DNA of 64,000 nucleotides, from NCBI RefSeq assembly GCF_003751445.1, contig NZ_RJUU01000002.1:248001-312000 (forward strand). The letters are read 5' to 3'. The notes below the pieces were generated by a model, which had not been told where the DNA came from, ran no database searches, and saw nothing but the letters and a program-made list of their open reading frames with translations. Both the position numbers and the translations under genes were made by a program. This DNA comes from Streptomyces sp. 840.1 (lineage in GTDB: Bacteria > Actinomycetota > Actinomycetes > Streptomycetales > Streptomycetaceae). This document shows positions 42,455 to 53,068 of the stretch, one piece after another; position 1 is the stretch's first letter; every line of letters starts with the position of its first letter.

Positions 42455-42817
42455 TCAGCCGAAGACCGGTCCGGTGTACTTCTCGCCGGGGCCCTGGCCC
42501 GGCTCGTCCGGTACCAGCGAGGCCTCGCGGAAGGCCAGCTGGAGCGACTTCAGGCCGTCGCGCAGCGGAGCCGCGTGGAAGGAGCTGATCTCGGTGGTGC
42601 TGGCGTCCAGCAGGCCGGCCAGCGCGTGGATCAGCTTGCGGGCCTCGTCGAGGTCCTTGTGCTCGTCGCCGTCCTCGGTCAGTCCGAGCTTCACGGCGGC
42701 GGCGCTCATCAGGTTGACCGCGACCGTCACGATCACCTCGACCGCCGGCACCTCCGCGATGTCGCGGGCCATTTCGTCGAAGCCGGGGGAGTCAGTGGTG
42801 GGGGTCGCGTCGCTCAT
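42455..42817 (-). CDS. DUF1844 family protein
   Basis: This 120-residue protein has the DUF1844 pattern of two helices with MARDIAEVPAVEVIVTVAVNLMSAAAVKLGL and EARKLIHALAGLLDA. No cofactor site is seen. DUF1844 proteins are found across actinobacteria and deltaproteobacteria beside translation genes, as here (infC is 387 bp away, divergent). Function unknown. Confidence 0.85.
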   Translation of the reverse strand: MSDATPTTDSPGFDEMARDIAEVPAVEVIVTVAVNLMSAAAVKLGLTEDGDEHKDLDEARKLIHALAGLLDASTTEISSFHAAPLRDGLKSLQLAFREASLVPDEPGQGPGEKYTGPVFG

Positions 42818-42878
42818 GCCCCATACGATAGGCCCACGCCGGGCCCGGTCCCTCTGCGGGAGTGCCTGCGGCGGGCGG

Positions 42879-42908
42879 TTAGCGCACGCCCGGCCGAGCT
42901 GCTAACCT
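42879..42908 (+). promoter_or_regulatory. Predicted infC operon promoter
   Basis: TTAGCG (42879-42884), an 18-bp spacer and TAACCT (42903-42908) fit a vegetative promoter. The same region has a GGTTAGC/GCTAACC inverted repeat (42877-42883, 42901-42907). The leader to the IF3 start codon would be about 290 nt. Confidence 0.5.
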
Positions 42909-42966
42909 TGTGTAACGACCGGCTGGGCATCTATGTGCCCGGCCCACAAGTGGAGGCTCCGATCTC

Positions 42967-43162
42967 CCACCTGACCGTCCCCAGGACGGCGGGTCACCGG
43001 TCAGGTGGCGCCCATCGTTCCGTACGGACGATGGAGCCGCCCGATGCGCCCCGCGGTTGAACGCGGCGGTGTTCCGGTTTTCCAGGAGCCCCGCCTGTGT
43101 CCCGTCCGGGGCATTTTTCTTGCCCACGTAACGGTTGGTCTGTCGAAACAGACGTTACGTGG
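42967..43162 (+). promoter_or_regulatory. Structured leader RNA of the infC-rpmI-rplT operon
   Basis: The leader contains three clear hairpins. An 11-bp stem is at 42967-42977/42998-43008. CATCGT/ACGATG enclosing TCCGTACGG is at 43012-43032. A compound stem CCACGTAACG (43124-43133)/CGTTACGTGG (43153-43162) has inner TCTGT-CGAA-ACAGA and a left-hand bulge, ending 41 nt before the IF3 start. Leaders of this operon mediate autoregulation by L20 or IF3 in other bacteria; whether that holds here is inference. Confidence 0.6.
43088..43118 (+). terminator. Intrinsic terminator/attenuator inside the infC leader
   Basis: GCCCCG (43088-43093) pairs with CGGGGC (43107-43112), 13-nt loop, followed at once by A-TTTTT-C. 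A hairpin plus U-run is rare in this GC-rich genome and sits upstream of the start codon, so it could abort transcription before infC. Confidence 0.5.
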
Positions 43163-43203
43163 CTGTCCGCCAGGCGGCCGCGTGGTGCTACCGAGGAGGA
43201 TCC

Positions 43204-43869
43204 ATCAGCGCCGAGCCCCGCATCAACGACCGGATTCGCGTACCCGAGGTGCGACTTGTCGGTCCCAGCGGCGAGCAGGTCGGGATTGTCCCGCTTGCCA
43301 AGGCCCTGGAACTTGCACAGGAGTACGACCTCGACCTGGTCGAGGTGGCGGCTACCGCCCGTCCGCCCGTGTGCAAGCTCATGGACTACGGGAAGTTCAA
43401 GTACGAGTCGGCCATGAAGGCCCGTGAGGCGCGCAAGAACCAGGCGCACACGGTCATCAAGGAGATGAAGCTCCGGCCGAAGATCGACCCGCACGACTAT
43501 GACACCAAGAAGGGTCACGTCGTCCGGTTCCTCAAGCAGGGCGACAAGGTCAAGATCACGATCATGTTCCGTGGTCGTGAGCAGTCCCGCCCGGAGCTGG
43601 GCTTCCGACTGCTCCAGCGTCTCGCTTCGGACGTGGAGGAACTCGGCTTCATCGAGTCCAACCCGAAGCAGGACGGCCGGAACATGATCATGGTTCTTGG
43701 CCCGCACAAGAAGAAGACCGAAGCCATGGCCGAGGCCCGCGAGGCCCAGGCCGCCCGCAAGGCGGAGCGTCAGGGGTACAACCCGGACGCCGAGTCCGAG
43801 GACGAGGCTGCCGAGGCTCCGGCCGAGGCGTCCTCCGAGGCTCCGGCCGAGACACCCTCCGAGGCGTGA
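43204..43869 (+). CDS. infC: Translation initiation factor IF-3, AUC start codon
   Basis: This 221-residue protein has the IF3 core: [67 protein letters not shown], and [21 protein letters not shown] in the C-domain, then an acidic Glu/Ala tail. IF3 prevents subunit joining and checks the start codon. The coding start is taken as ATC at 43204, with GAGGAGG (43193-43199) just upstream, because it aligns exactly with the first residue of other actinobacterial IF3 (I/M-S-x-E). IF3 commonly uses a non-AUG start for autoregulation; upstream starts would add poor residues. Confidence 0.92.
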   Translation: MSAEPRINDRIRVPEVRLVGPSGEQVGIVPLAKALELAQEYDLDLVEVAATARPPVCKLMDYGKFKYESAMKAREARKNQAHTVIKEMKLRPKIDPHDYDTKKGHVVRFLKQGDKVKITIMFRGREQSRPELGFRLLQRLASDVEELGFIESNPKQDGRNMIMVLGPHKKKTEAMAEAREAQAARKAERQGYNPDAESEDEAAEAPAEASSEAPAETPSEA

Positions 43870-43990
43870 CCTGCGGGGGCCGCCATCCAGGCGCCCCCCG
43901 GGTCCCCCCGGAATCCCACCAAGATCTGACGCCCCTGCTGCCCGGTGCCCGCACCGGGAGGGGCGCCACTGACGAGGAGAGAACGGCGCG

Positions 43991-44185
43991 ATGCCGAAGA
44001 ACAAGACGCACAGCGGTGCCAGCAAGCGCTTCAAGATCACCGGCTCCGGCAAGGTGCTCCGCGAGAGGGCCGGCAAGCGCCACCTTCTCGAGCACAAGTC
44101 GTCCAAGAAGACCCGCTCGCTGACCGGCACGGTCGTCGTGGCTCCGGCCGACGCCAAGAAGATCAAGAAGCTTCTCGGCAAGTGA
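43991..44185 (+). CDS. rpmI: 50S ribosomal protein bL35
   Basis: This 64-residue basic protein begins [22 protein letters not shown] and has the bL35 motif [18 protein letters not shown]. It follows infC by 121 bp. That spacer contains a stem (CCCGGTGC/GCACCGGG, 43941-43958) with an outer GCCCCT/AGGGGC. The ATG at 43991 has GAGGAGAG upstream. Confidence 0.95.
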   Translation: MPKNKTHSGASKRFKITGSGKVLRERAGKRHLLEHKSSKKTRSLTGTVVVAPADAKKIKKLLGK

Positions 44186-44191
44186 GGCCGT

Positions 44192-44214
44192 CGCCCCCGG
44201 TGAAGCCGGGGGCG
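44192..44214 (+). other. Hairpin between rpmI and rplT
   Basis: CGCCCCCGG (44192-44200) pairs with CCGGGGGCG (44206-44214) around loop TGAAG, 7 bp after the rpmI stop. It could stabilise or tune processing of the operon message; no U-run follows. Confidence 0.45.
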
Positions 44215-44292
44215 CGCCCTCGATCCGACCGGGACCAATTCGTTTCCGGGCCGTGTGAGTACGACCACGGCCCCGCTACAAGGAGTTAACAA

Positions 44293-44676
44293 GTGGCACG
44301 CGTCAAGCGGGCAGTCAACGCCCACAAGAAGCGCCGGGCAATTCTCGAGGCCGCCAGCGGTTACCGCGGTCAGCGCTCGCGCCTGTACCGCAAGGCCAAG
44401 GAGCAGGTCACCCACTCCCTGGTCTACAACTACAACGACCGCAAGAAGCGCAAGGGCGACTTCCGTCAGCTGTGGATCCAGCGCATCAACGCCGCTGCCC
44501 GCCAGAACGGCATGACGTACAACCGCCTCATCCAGGGTCTGAAGGCCGCCAACATCGAGGTGGACCGCAAGATCCTGGCCGAGCTCGCGGTGAACGACGC
44601 CAACGCGTTCGCGACCCTCGTCGAGGTGGCCCAGAAGGCCCTCCCGAGCGACGTCAACGCCCCGAAGGCCGCCTGA
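44293..44676 (+). CDS. rplT: 50S ribosomal protein bL20
   Basis: This 127-residue protein has the L20 sequence [37 protein letters not shown] and the conserved [26 protein letters not shown]. It binds 23S rRNA domain II and is an assembly protein and translational regulator. GTG start at 44293 after AAGGAG. Together with infC and rpmI it forms the classic operon. Confidence 0.95.
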   Translation: MARVKRAVNAHKKRRAILEAASGYRGQRSRLYRKAKEQVTHSLVYNYNDRKKRKGDFRQLWIQRINAAARQNGMTYNRLIQGLKAANIEVDRKILAELAVNDANAFATLVEVAQKALPSDVNAPKAA

Positions 44677-44703
44677 TTCAGGGCCGCACTTCCTGGTATT
44701 GAG

Positions 44704-44738
44704 CCGGACCCGCAGGCGCTCGCCGTCTGCGGGTCCGG
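44704..44738 (+). terminator. Terminator of the infC-rpmI-rplT operon
   Basis: Arms CCGGACCCGCAG (44704-44715) and CTGCGGGTCCGG (44727-44738) form a 12-bp perfect stem, 28 bp after the rplT stop. Confidence 0.8.
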
Positions 44739-44807
44739 TGCGTTGCACCCCCAGTCACCACCTGTCACGACCCGCACCTTCGTACGCAGAGAGGCTCGCC
44801 GCCGATC

Positions 44808-45650
44808 ATGGGCACCCCCGAACTGATCTCCCCGCGATCGCCACGGGTCGCCGCCGCCCGACGGCTGGCCAGGCGCAACTTCCGCGGCAAGGAGCGCAGG
44901 TTCATCGCCGAGGGACCGCAGGCCGTGCGCGAGGCCGCGGGGCACCGGGGCGGTGACGGCGAGGCGACCCTCGTGGAGCTGTTCGCCACCGTCGAGGCCG
45001 CCGAGCGGTACGAGCCGATCATCGAGGCCGCCCTCGCGGCGGGCGCCCGGGTGCACCTGGCCGACAGCGAGGTCCTCGCCGATGTGTCGCAGACCGTGAC
45101 CCCGCAGGGGCTGATCGGCGTCTGCCGCTTCCTCGACTCGCCCTTCGAGTCGGTCCTCGCCGGGCGGCCCAGGCTGGTCGCTGTCCTGGCGAACGTCCGG
45201 GACCCCGGGAACGCCGGCACGGTGCTGCGCTGCGCCGACGCGGCGGGCGCCGACGCGGTCGTCCTCACCGACGCCTCGGTCGACCTCTACAACCCCAAGT
45301 CCGTGCGCGCGTCGGTCGGTTCGCTCTTCCACCTGCCGGTCGCCGTCGGGGTGCCCGTCGAGCGGGCCGTGCAGGGGCTGCGGGACGCGGGATCGCGGAT
45401 CCTGGCCGCCGACGGCGCGGGCGAGGACGACCTCGACGACGAACTGGACGCGGGCACGATGGGCGGCCCCACCGCCTGGGTCTTCGGCAACGAGGCCTGG
45501 GGCCTGCCGGAGGAGACCCGGGCCCTGGCCGACGCGGTCGTGCGGGTGCCGATCCACGGCAAGGCGGAGAGCCTCAACCTCGCCACCGCCGCCGCGGTCT
45601 GCCTGTACGCCTCCGCGCGCGCCCAGCGCCCGCCCCGCACCACCCGCTGA
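44808..45650 (+). CDS. SpoU/TrmH-family 23S rRNA 2'-O-methyltransferase (TsnR/RlmB-like)
   Basis: This 280-residue SPOUT-fold enzyme has the knot motifs NVRDPGNAGTVLRCADAAGAD (motif 1), AWVFGNEAWGLPEET (motif 2) and ESLNLATAAAVCLY (motif 3). The N-terminal SpoU substrate-binding domain carries RRNFRGKERRFIAEGPQAV. It should methylate a 2'-OH of 23S rRNA. The TsnR-type resistance methylases are relatives; without a producer cluster nearby this is a housekeeping copy. It lies 131 bp after the ribosomal operon, a sensible translation setting. Confidence 0.9.
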   Translation: MGTPELISPRSPRVAAARRLARRNFRGKERRFIAEGPQAVREAAGHRGGDGEATLVELFATVEAAERYEPIIEAALAAGARVHLADSEVLADVSQTVTPQGLIGVCRFLDSPFESVLAGRPRLVAVLANVRDPGNAGTVLRCADAAGADAVVLTDASVDLYNPKSVRASVGSLFHLPVAVGVPVERAVQGLRDAGSRILAADGAGEDDLDDELDAGTMGGPTAWVFGNEAWGLPEETRALADAVVRVPIHGKAESLNLATAAAVCLYASARAQRPPRTTR

Positions 45651-45762
45651 CCCACCCGGACACCACTCAAGGCGACGCAGGGTGTCGCTCCGTCACCGAC
45701 GACTAGTAGGGTGACGAACTCGGGGGCCCACTGCACCGGTTCGAGAGGTGGGGTACGGGAAT

Positions 45763-46914
45763 ATGGCTGTCGGCATGAGCGGACCGCAGGCGACACACGC
45801 GCCCGTCGCGCGCGCCGGAGCGGCCCCGGACGGGGCACCCGGCGCGGACGCCGCACCCGGTGGCCCCCTGCTGGATCCCGACGACCTTCCCGACGGGCTC
45901 GTCATCGCGGACGAGACCGGCCGGGTGATCTGCTTCAACGCCGCCGCCGCCCGGATCACCGCCGTACCCCGGGCCGCCGCCCTCGGCCGCCCGCTGGAGC
46001 ACGCGCTGCCGCTGGAGGACCTCAAGGGCCGCCGCTGGTGGGAGCTGACCGACCCGTACGGCGGCCTCGCCACCCGGGTCGGCCAGCCCGAGCGGAATCT
46101 GCTGCTGCCCGGCGGCCGCGAGGTCCTCGTCTCCGCCCGCTACGTGCGCGAGAGCCCCACCGGGCCCGTCCGCCGCCTTGTGATCAGCCTGCGCGGCACC
46201 GAGGCCCGCCGCCGCACCGAGCGCAGCCACGCCGAGCTGATCGCCACCGTCGCCCACGAACTGCGCTCGCCGCTGACCTCCGTCAAGGGCTTCACCGCCA
46301 CGCTGCTGGCCAAGTGGGAGCGGTTCACCGACGACCAGAAGCGGCTGATGCTGGAGACCGTCTACGCGGACGCCAACCGCGTCACCCGGCTCATCACGGA
46401 ACTGCTCGACATCTCCCGGATCGACTCGGGGCGGCTGGAGCTGCGCCGCCAGCCCGTGGACCTCTCGGCAGCCGTGGAGCGCCACATCCAGGCACTCACC
46501 GCGAACGGCCAGGCACCCGACCGGTTCCTCGTCCGCACCTGCCAGCCGCTGCCCGCCGTCTGGGCCGATCCGGACAAGGTCGACCAGGTCCTCGGCAACC
46601 TGCTGGAAAACGCGGTGCGCCACGGCGAGGGAACCGTCACCATCGAGGTGGCACCCGCACCGGCCAAGAGCGACGAGAAGGGAACGGCCGTCACCGTGAG
46701 CGACGAAGGCACCGGCATCCCCGAGGAGTCGATGGGCCGCGTCTTCACCCGCTTCTGGCGGGGCAGCAAGCGCGGCGGCACGGGCCTGGGCCTCTACATC
46801 GTCAAGGGCATCGTCGAAGCCCACGGCGGCACGATCACGGTCGGCCGGGGCCCGGGGGGCGGCGCCGAGTTCCGATTTATCCTGCCCGTGAGCACGCCGG
46901 CCTACATGCGGTAG
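45763..46914 (+). CDS. Soluble sensor histidine kinase with PAS domain (orphan)
   Basis: This 383-residue kinase lacks a transmembrane helix. After an Ala/Pro-rich 45-residue leader comes a PAS domain (DLPDGLVIADETGRVICFNAAAARI) and then HisKA with the phospho-acceptor His in VAHELRSPLTSVKGF. The HATPase follows (N-box NLLENAVRHGEG, G1 DEGTGIPEE, G2 GGTGLGLYIVKGI). No response regulator is adjacent. It precedes pheS. ATG 45763 is chosen; GTG 45748 and ATG 45775 are alternatives. The signal is unknown; the cytoplasmic PAS suggests an internal cue. Confidence 0.88.
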   Translation: MAVGMSGPQATHAPVARAGAAPDGAPGADAAPGGPLLDPDDLPDGLVIADETGRVICFNAAAARITAVPRAAALGRPLEHALPLEDLKGRRWWELTDPYGGLATRVGQPERNLLLPGGREVLVSARYVRESPTGPVRRLVISLRGTEARRRTERSHAELIATVAHELRSPLTSVKGFTATLLAKWERFTDDQKRLMLETVYADANRVTRLITELLDISRIDSGRLELRRQPVDLSAAVERHIQALTANGQAPDRFLVRTCQPLPAVWADPDKVDQVLGNLLENAVRHGEGTVTIEVAPAPAKSDEKGTAVTVSDEGTGIPEESMGRVFTRFWRGSKRGGTGLGLYIVKGIVEAHGGTITVGRGPGGGAEFRFILPVSTPAYMR

Positions 46915-46960
46915 AAGCGGCCTCGGCGGACCACGGGCGCCCCATACATCCTGTGACCCT

Positions 46961-48198
<1,238 letters not shown>

Positions 48199-48199
<1 letters not shown>

Positions 48200-50709
48200 T
48201 GCGCGTCCCGCTTTCCTGGCTGCGGGAGTACGTCGACCTGCCTGCCACCGAGACCGGCCGTGACGTACAGGCCAAGCTCGTCGCCGTCGGCCTGGAGGTC
48301 GAGACGGTCGAGCAGATCGGCGCCGGCCTCAAGGGCCCGCTGGTCGTCGGAAAGGTGCTCACCATCGAGGAGCTGGAGGGCTTCAAGAAGCCCATCCGCT
48401 TCTGCACGGTGGACGTCGGCACCGCCAACGGCACCGGCGAGCCGCAGGAGATCGTCTGCGGCGCCCGTAACTTCGCCGTCGGCGACAAGGTCGTCGTGGT
48501 CCTGCCCGGCGCAGTGCTGCCCGGCGACTTCGCGATCGCCGCACGCAAGACGTACGGCAAGACCTCGCACGGCATGATCTGCTCCGGCGACGAGCTGGGC
48601 ATGGGCGACGACGGCAGCGGCGGCATCATCGTGCTGCCGCCGGAGCACGAGGTCGGTACCGACGCGATCGAGCTGCTCCAGCTCGTCGACGAGGTCCTCG
48701 ACATCGCCGTCACGCCCGACCGCGGCTACTGCCTCTCGATGCGCGGCGTCGCCCGTGAGACCGCCATCGCCTACGGCCTGCCGCTGCGCGACCCGGCGCT
48801 CCTGGACGTGCCCGCGCCGAACGCGTACGGCTACCCGGTCCGGGTCGCGGACCCGATCGGCTGCTCCCGCTTCACCGCGCGCACCGTGGTGGGCCTGCAG
48901 CCCGAGGCCCGCTCCCCGATCTGGCTGCAGCGCCGGCTCCAGAAGGCCGGGATGCGGCCGATCTCGCTCGCGGTCGACGTTACCAACTACGTGATGCTCG
49001 AACTCGGCCAGCCGCTGCACGCCTACGACCGGACCCGGATCGACGGTCCGATCGGGGTGCGCCGCGCCGAGCGGGGCGAGAAGCTCACCACCCTCGACGG
49101 CACCGTCCGCGTCCTGGACGCGGCCGACCTGGTCATCACCGACAACCGGGGGCCGATCGGCCTGGCCGGTGTCATGGGCGGGGCCAACACGGAGATCGCG
49201 GACGCCGACGAGGAGACCCGCACCACCGAGGTCGTCATCGAGGCCGCGCACTTCGACGCGATCTCGATCGCCCGCACCGCGCGCCGCCACAAGCTGTCCT
49301 CCGAGGCGTCCAAGCGCTTCGAGCGCGGCGTCGACCCGCAGGCCGCCGCCGCTGCCGCCCAGCGCACCGTCGACCTGCTGGTGCTGCTCGCCGGCGGTAC
49401 GGCCGAGGCGGGCGTCACCGAGGTGACCGCCCCGTCCGGCCCGCGCACCATCACGATGCCGGCCGACCACCCCGACCGGGTCGCCGGTGTCGCCTACGGC
49501 CGCGAGACCGTCGTACGCCGCCTCCAGGAGGTCGGCTGCGACGTCTACGGACAGGACGAGCTGCTCGTCACGGCGCCGTCCTGGCGGCCCGACCTGAACG
49601 AGCCGAACGACCTGGCCGAAGAGGTCATCCGGCTGGAGGGCTACGAGAACCTCCCGTCCACCCTCCCCACGCCGCCCTCCGGCCGGGGGCTCACCGACCG
49701 CCAGCGGCTGCACCGCCGCATCGGCCGGGCGCTCGCCGGGGCCGGCTACGTCGAGGCGCTGAACTACCCGTTCACCGGCGAGGCCGTCCTCGACCAGCTC
49801 GGCCTCGACGCGGACGACGACCGCCGCCGCACGGTCAGGCTCGTCAACCCGCTCTCCGACGAGGAGCCCTCGCTGCGCACCACGCTGCTGCCGGGCCTCC
49901 TCGGCGCACTGCGGCGCAACGACGGCCGGGGCAGCCACGACCTGGCGCTGTTCGAGACCGGTCTCGTCTTCAGGCCGACCGGCCAGGAGACCAAGCCCGT
50001 CCGGCTGCCGGTCGACCGGCGCCCCACCGACGAGGAGATCGCCTCGCTCAACGCGGCGCTCCCGCGTCAGCCGCGCCGCGCCGCGGTCGTCCTCGCGGGC
50101 GCCCGCGAGCAGGCCGGCTGGTGGGGCAGGGGCCGCCCGGCCGACTGGGCGGACTCCGTCGAGGCCGCCCGCACCGTCGCCCGTGAGGCCGGTGTCGACG
50201 TCACGGTCCGCGCCGAGCAGCACGCGCCGTGGCACCCGGGCCGCTGCGCCGCGCTGTACGTGACGGTCGACGGCGAGGAGACCCTCTTCGGGCACGCCGG
50301 TGAGCTGCACCCGCGCGTCATCAAGGAGCTCCACCTGCCCGAGCGCACCTGCGCCATGGAGGTCGAGCTCGACGTCCTGGAGCGGGCCGTGGACGGCGCC
50401 CTCCAGGCACCCAGGATCTCCACCTTCCCGGTGGCGACCCAGGACGTCGCCCTGGTCGTGGAGCAGGACGTGCCCGCAGCCGACGTGGAGCGGGCGCTGC
50501 GCGAGGGCGCGGGTGAACTCCTCGAATCGCTGCGGCTGTTCGACGTCTTCACGGGTGAGCAGATCGGCGGGGGCCGCAAGTCCCTGGCGTACGCCCTGCG
50601 GTTCCGTGCCGCGGACCGCACGCTGACCGTCGACGAGGCCACCGCCGCCAGGGACGCCGCGGTCGCGCTGGCCGCCGAGCGCACCGGCGCGGTGCTGCGC
50701 GGCGCCTGA
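48199..50709 (+). CDS. pheT: Phenylalanyl-tRNA synthetase beta subunit
   Basis: This 836-residue subunit has the start [16 protein letters not shown] and the tRNA-binding OB domain (about 40-150). A B3/B4 editing region follows around residues 210-400 ([16 protein letters not shown]). A B5 domain and a catalytic-like core come next ([39 protein letters not shown]), and the FDX-ACB anticodon-binding domain ends the protein ([23 protein letters not shown]). It provides editing and tRNA binding. The stop is followed by a strong hairpin. Confidence 0.95.
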
Positions 50710-50729
50710 CGGCTCCGGCACACAGCTGA

Positions 50730-50764
50730 GGAGGGGCGTGTCCGGCCACCGGACACGCCCCTCC
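50730..50764 (+). terminator. Terminator after pheT
   Basis: A 16-bp perfect stem, GGAGGGGCGTGTCCGG (50730-50745) with CCGGACACGCCCCTCC (50749-50764), has a 3-nt loop CCA and outer CACAG/CTGTG pairing. It lies 20 bp after the pheT stop. The following 365 bp (50765-51130) contain only the operator below and no supported gene. Confidence 0.85.
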
Positions 50765-51060
50765 TGTGTGCTCGCCCGGAGGCGGGGGACCGCACGCGAG
50801 CCCTGACCGGGTCCGGGGGAACCCGGCGCCCGGCCGACCCCGCAGCCACCCTCCGATCAGTGGGCAGTGGGTCGTGCGATCCGGCGCCGTCCGCGCTGCC
50901 GCGGAGTGTCGGGCAGGTCGGCAGAGCGGACGGCGCGGGTGCGGGTCGTCATGCTGTACGAGGGGGAGCAGACGACCCGGCCGCCTCTTGCGAGGGATCC
51001 AGTCAAGCCATTCGCCGACCCCCGCAACAGAGTGCGCAGCGGGACGGTTCGGGCATTCCG

Positions 51061-51077
51061 TTCACACCCCGTGTGAA
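51061..51077. promoter_or_regulatory. TTCACAC-CCC-GTGTGAA palindrome
   Basis: A 7+3+7 perfect inverted repeat lies 53 bp before the XRE/TPR regulator gene. Its size and place fit an operator for a dimeric helix-turn-helix protein, perhaps autoregulation. Confidence 0.5.
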
Positions 51078-51130
51078 TCGTGCTCCACTGGGGCGACACG
51101 TCCTGGCGTGCCGACCCACCGGAGGGGGCA

Positions 51131-52480
51131 ATGGGGGCAAGGGAGCCCAACACTCTGCTAGAGGCTCTGATCGACGAGGCGGGTGTCTCCCGGGCCGGGC
51201 TCGCCGCGCACGTCAACCGGGCCGGCCGGGACCGGGGCCTGTCCCTGCGGTACGAACACACCGCCGTCGCCCGCTGGCTGAAGGGCCAGCGCCCGCGCGG
51301 CCAGGTGCCCGACCTGATCTGCGAGGTGCTCGGCACCCGTCTGAGCAGGGCGCTCTCCCTCGACGACATCGGCATGGCGGGCCACGGCGGCAGCCCTCCC
51401 GCGCAGGGCTGTTCGCTCACCGGGTTCGTCGAACGGGCCACCGCGCTGTGGCGCTCCGACGAACAGCAGCGCCCGCACGTCGTCGCGGCCCCCGCCGTCA
51501 CCGGGACGATTGCGGTGATGCCCGTGTGGGAGTGGGAGAACCCGCCGGAGGACGCGGACGTGTCACGTACCGGGCCGATCCGGGTCGGCATGGCCGACAT
51601 AGCGACGCTGCGCGCCGCCCGCGCCCACTACGAACTGATGTACCGCAGGGCGGGCGGCATCGCGACGCGTTCGCGCATCGTCGGCTTCCTCAACGCCGAG
51701 ACCGCCCCGCTGCTGCGCGGCGGCTACAGCGACGCGATGGGACGTCAGCTGCACCGGGCCACGGGCGGCCTTGTCGCCGTCGCGGGCATCTGCGCCTACG
51801 ACTCCGACGCGCACGGGCTCGCCCAGCGCTACTTCCACCAGGCGCTGCGGCTGGCCAAGGCGAGCGGGGACCGGGGGCTCGGCGGATACGTGATCGCGCT
51901 GCTGGTCAACCAGTCGCTGTTCCTGGCCGACTACCGGCAGTCCGTCGCCTTCGCCGAGGCGGCGCTGCGGGCCGCCGGACGCGACATCACCCCCGCGCTC
52001 GCCGCCGACCTGCACGCGATGCAGGCCAAGGCGTACGCGCATCTCGGCGACGGCGGCAACGCCCTGAGGTCCATCCGGTGCGCCGAGTCGGAGGCCGAGC
52101 GCATCCGGCCGGGCCAGGAGCCGGACGAGACGGGGTACGTCCAGCCAGGCCTGGTCAACGTCCAGGTGGCGGAGGCGCTGCTGAGCCTCGGGGACCTGTC
52201 GTCGGCCAGGGAGCACGCGGTGGCCGCGGTGCGTACGCCCGCGCACGACCGGGGCAGGGTGCACCGCCTGGCCATGCTGACCACGATCGAGCTGCGGCAG
52301 GGCGAGGCGGACCGGGCGGCGGTCACGGCGGCCGAGATGGCGGAACGGGCCAGGGGGATGGAGTCGCAGCGGCTGCGCGACCGGCTGCGGTCGGTGCGCG
52401 AGTGCCTGGTCGCGAGCGGCAGCACGGAAGCGGAACGGGCCGCAGAGCTCATCGACGGTTCGCTGCGCGTACCGCTGTGA
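51131..52480 (+). CDS. XRE/TPR regulator of the NsdA-like family
   Basis: This 449-residue protein has a Streptomyces-type N-terminal DNA-binding domain (NTLLEALIDEAGVSRAGLAAHVNRAG; RYEHTAVARWLKGQRPRGQVPDLICEVLGTRL, to about residue 80) and a long all-helical region (about 160-440) with TPR-like repeats (AQRYFHQALRLAKASGDRGL; AEAALRAAGRDITPALAADLHAMQAKAYAHLGDGGNALRSI). NsdA in S. coelicolor, which has a similar design, represses antibiotic production and sporulation. The present protein may do likewise but the target is unknown. The ATG has GGAGGGGGCA upstream. Confidence 0.82.
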   Translation: MGAREPNTLLEALIDEAGVSRAGLAAHVNRAGRDRGLSLRYEHTAVARWLKGQRPRGQVPDLICEVLGTRLSRALSLDDIGMAGHGGSPPAQGCSLTGFVERATALWRSDEQQRPHVVAAPAVTGTIAVMPVWEWENPPEDADVSRTGPIRVGMADIATLRAARAHYELMYRRAGGIATRSRIVGFLNAETAPLLRGGYSDAMGRQLHRATGGLVAVAGICAYDSDAHGLAQRYFHQALRLAKASGDRGLGGYVIALLVNQSLFLADYRQSVAFAEAALRAAGRDITPALAADLHAMQAKAYAHLGDGGNALRSIRCAESEAERIRPGQEPDETGYVQPGLVNVQVAEALLSLGDLSSAREHAVAAVRTPAHDRGRVHRLAMLTTIELRQGEADRAAVTAAEMAERARGMESQRLRDRLRSVRECLVASGSTEAERAAELIDGSLRVPL

Positions 52481-52501
52481 GCACGGGTCTGCTGCGATAT
52501 G

Positions 52502-52525
52502 GCCACCTACTAGTCAGAAGGTGGC
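52502..52525 (+). promoter_or_regulatory. Inverted repeat before the NUDIX gene
   Basis: GCCACCT (52502-52508) and AGGTGGC (52519-52525) flank ACTAGTCAGA. The repeat lies between the regulator stop and the NUDIX start and overlaps its AAGGTGG ribosome binding site. Confidence 0.35.
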
Positions 52526-52531
52526 AGAACT

Positions 52532-53062
52532 GTGCAGTGGACGAACTTGAACGAACAAACTGTGTATGAGAATCGCTGGTTCCGGGTCAATCTGGCGGAT
52601 GTCGTTCTCCCGGACGGCGATCACCTCGACCACTACGTCATCCGGCTCCGTCCCGTCGCCGCGGCCACCGTCGTCAACGCGGCGAACGAGGTGCTGCTGC
52701 TCTGGCGGCACCGGTTCATCACCGACAGCTGGGGCTGGGAACTCGCCGCCGGTGTCGTCGAGGACGGTGAGGGGATCGCCGATGCCGCCGCCCGGGAGAT
52801 GGAGGAGGAGACCGGCTGGCGTCCCGGGCCGCTGCGCCCGCTGCTGACCGTGGAGCCGTCCAACGGGCTCACCGACGCCCGGCACCACTTCTACTGGGGC
52901 GAGCGGGCCGAGTGGACCGGCGAGCCCTGCGACGCCTTCGAGTCCTCGCGACGCGAGTGGATACCGCTCAAGCTGGTGCCCGACATGATCGCCCGAGGCG
53001 AGGTGCCGGCCGCCGGCATGGCGGCCGGGCTGATGATGCTGCACCACTTACGGCTGGGCTGA
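52532..53062 (+). CDS. NUDIX hydrolase
   Basis: This 176-residue protein has a complete Nudix box (GVVEDGEGIADAAAREMEEETGW) within a beta-rich fold that begins FRVNLADVVLPDGDHLDHYVI, typical of ADP-ribose or NADH pyrophosphatases. It hydrolyses a nucleoside diphosphate linked to another moiety; the substrate is not determined. The GTG at 52532 has AAGGTGG upstream. It is downstream of the NsdA-like regulator by 51 bp, perhaps under the same control. A 16-bp palindrome hairpin follows. Confidence 0.9.
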   Translation: MQWTNLNEQTVYENRWFRVNLADVVLPDGDHLDHYVIRLRPVAAATVVNAANEVLLLWRHRFITDSWGWELAAGVVEDGEGIADAAAREMEEETGWRPGPLRPLLTVEPSNGLTDARHHFYWGERAEWTGEPCDAFESSRREWIPLKLVPDMIARGEVPAAGMAAGLMMLHHLRLG

Positions 53063-53068
53063 ACCCCG

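Noticed and set aside
50867..51076. A 69-codon + frame between pheT and the NsdA-like gene
   Set aside because: No ribosome binding site, arginine-rich, and it overlaps the operator palindrome.
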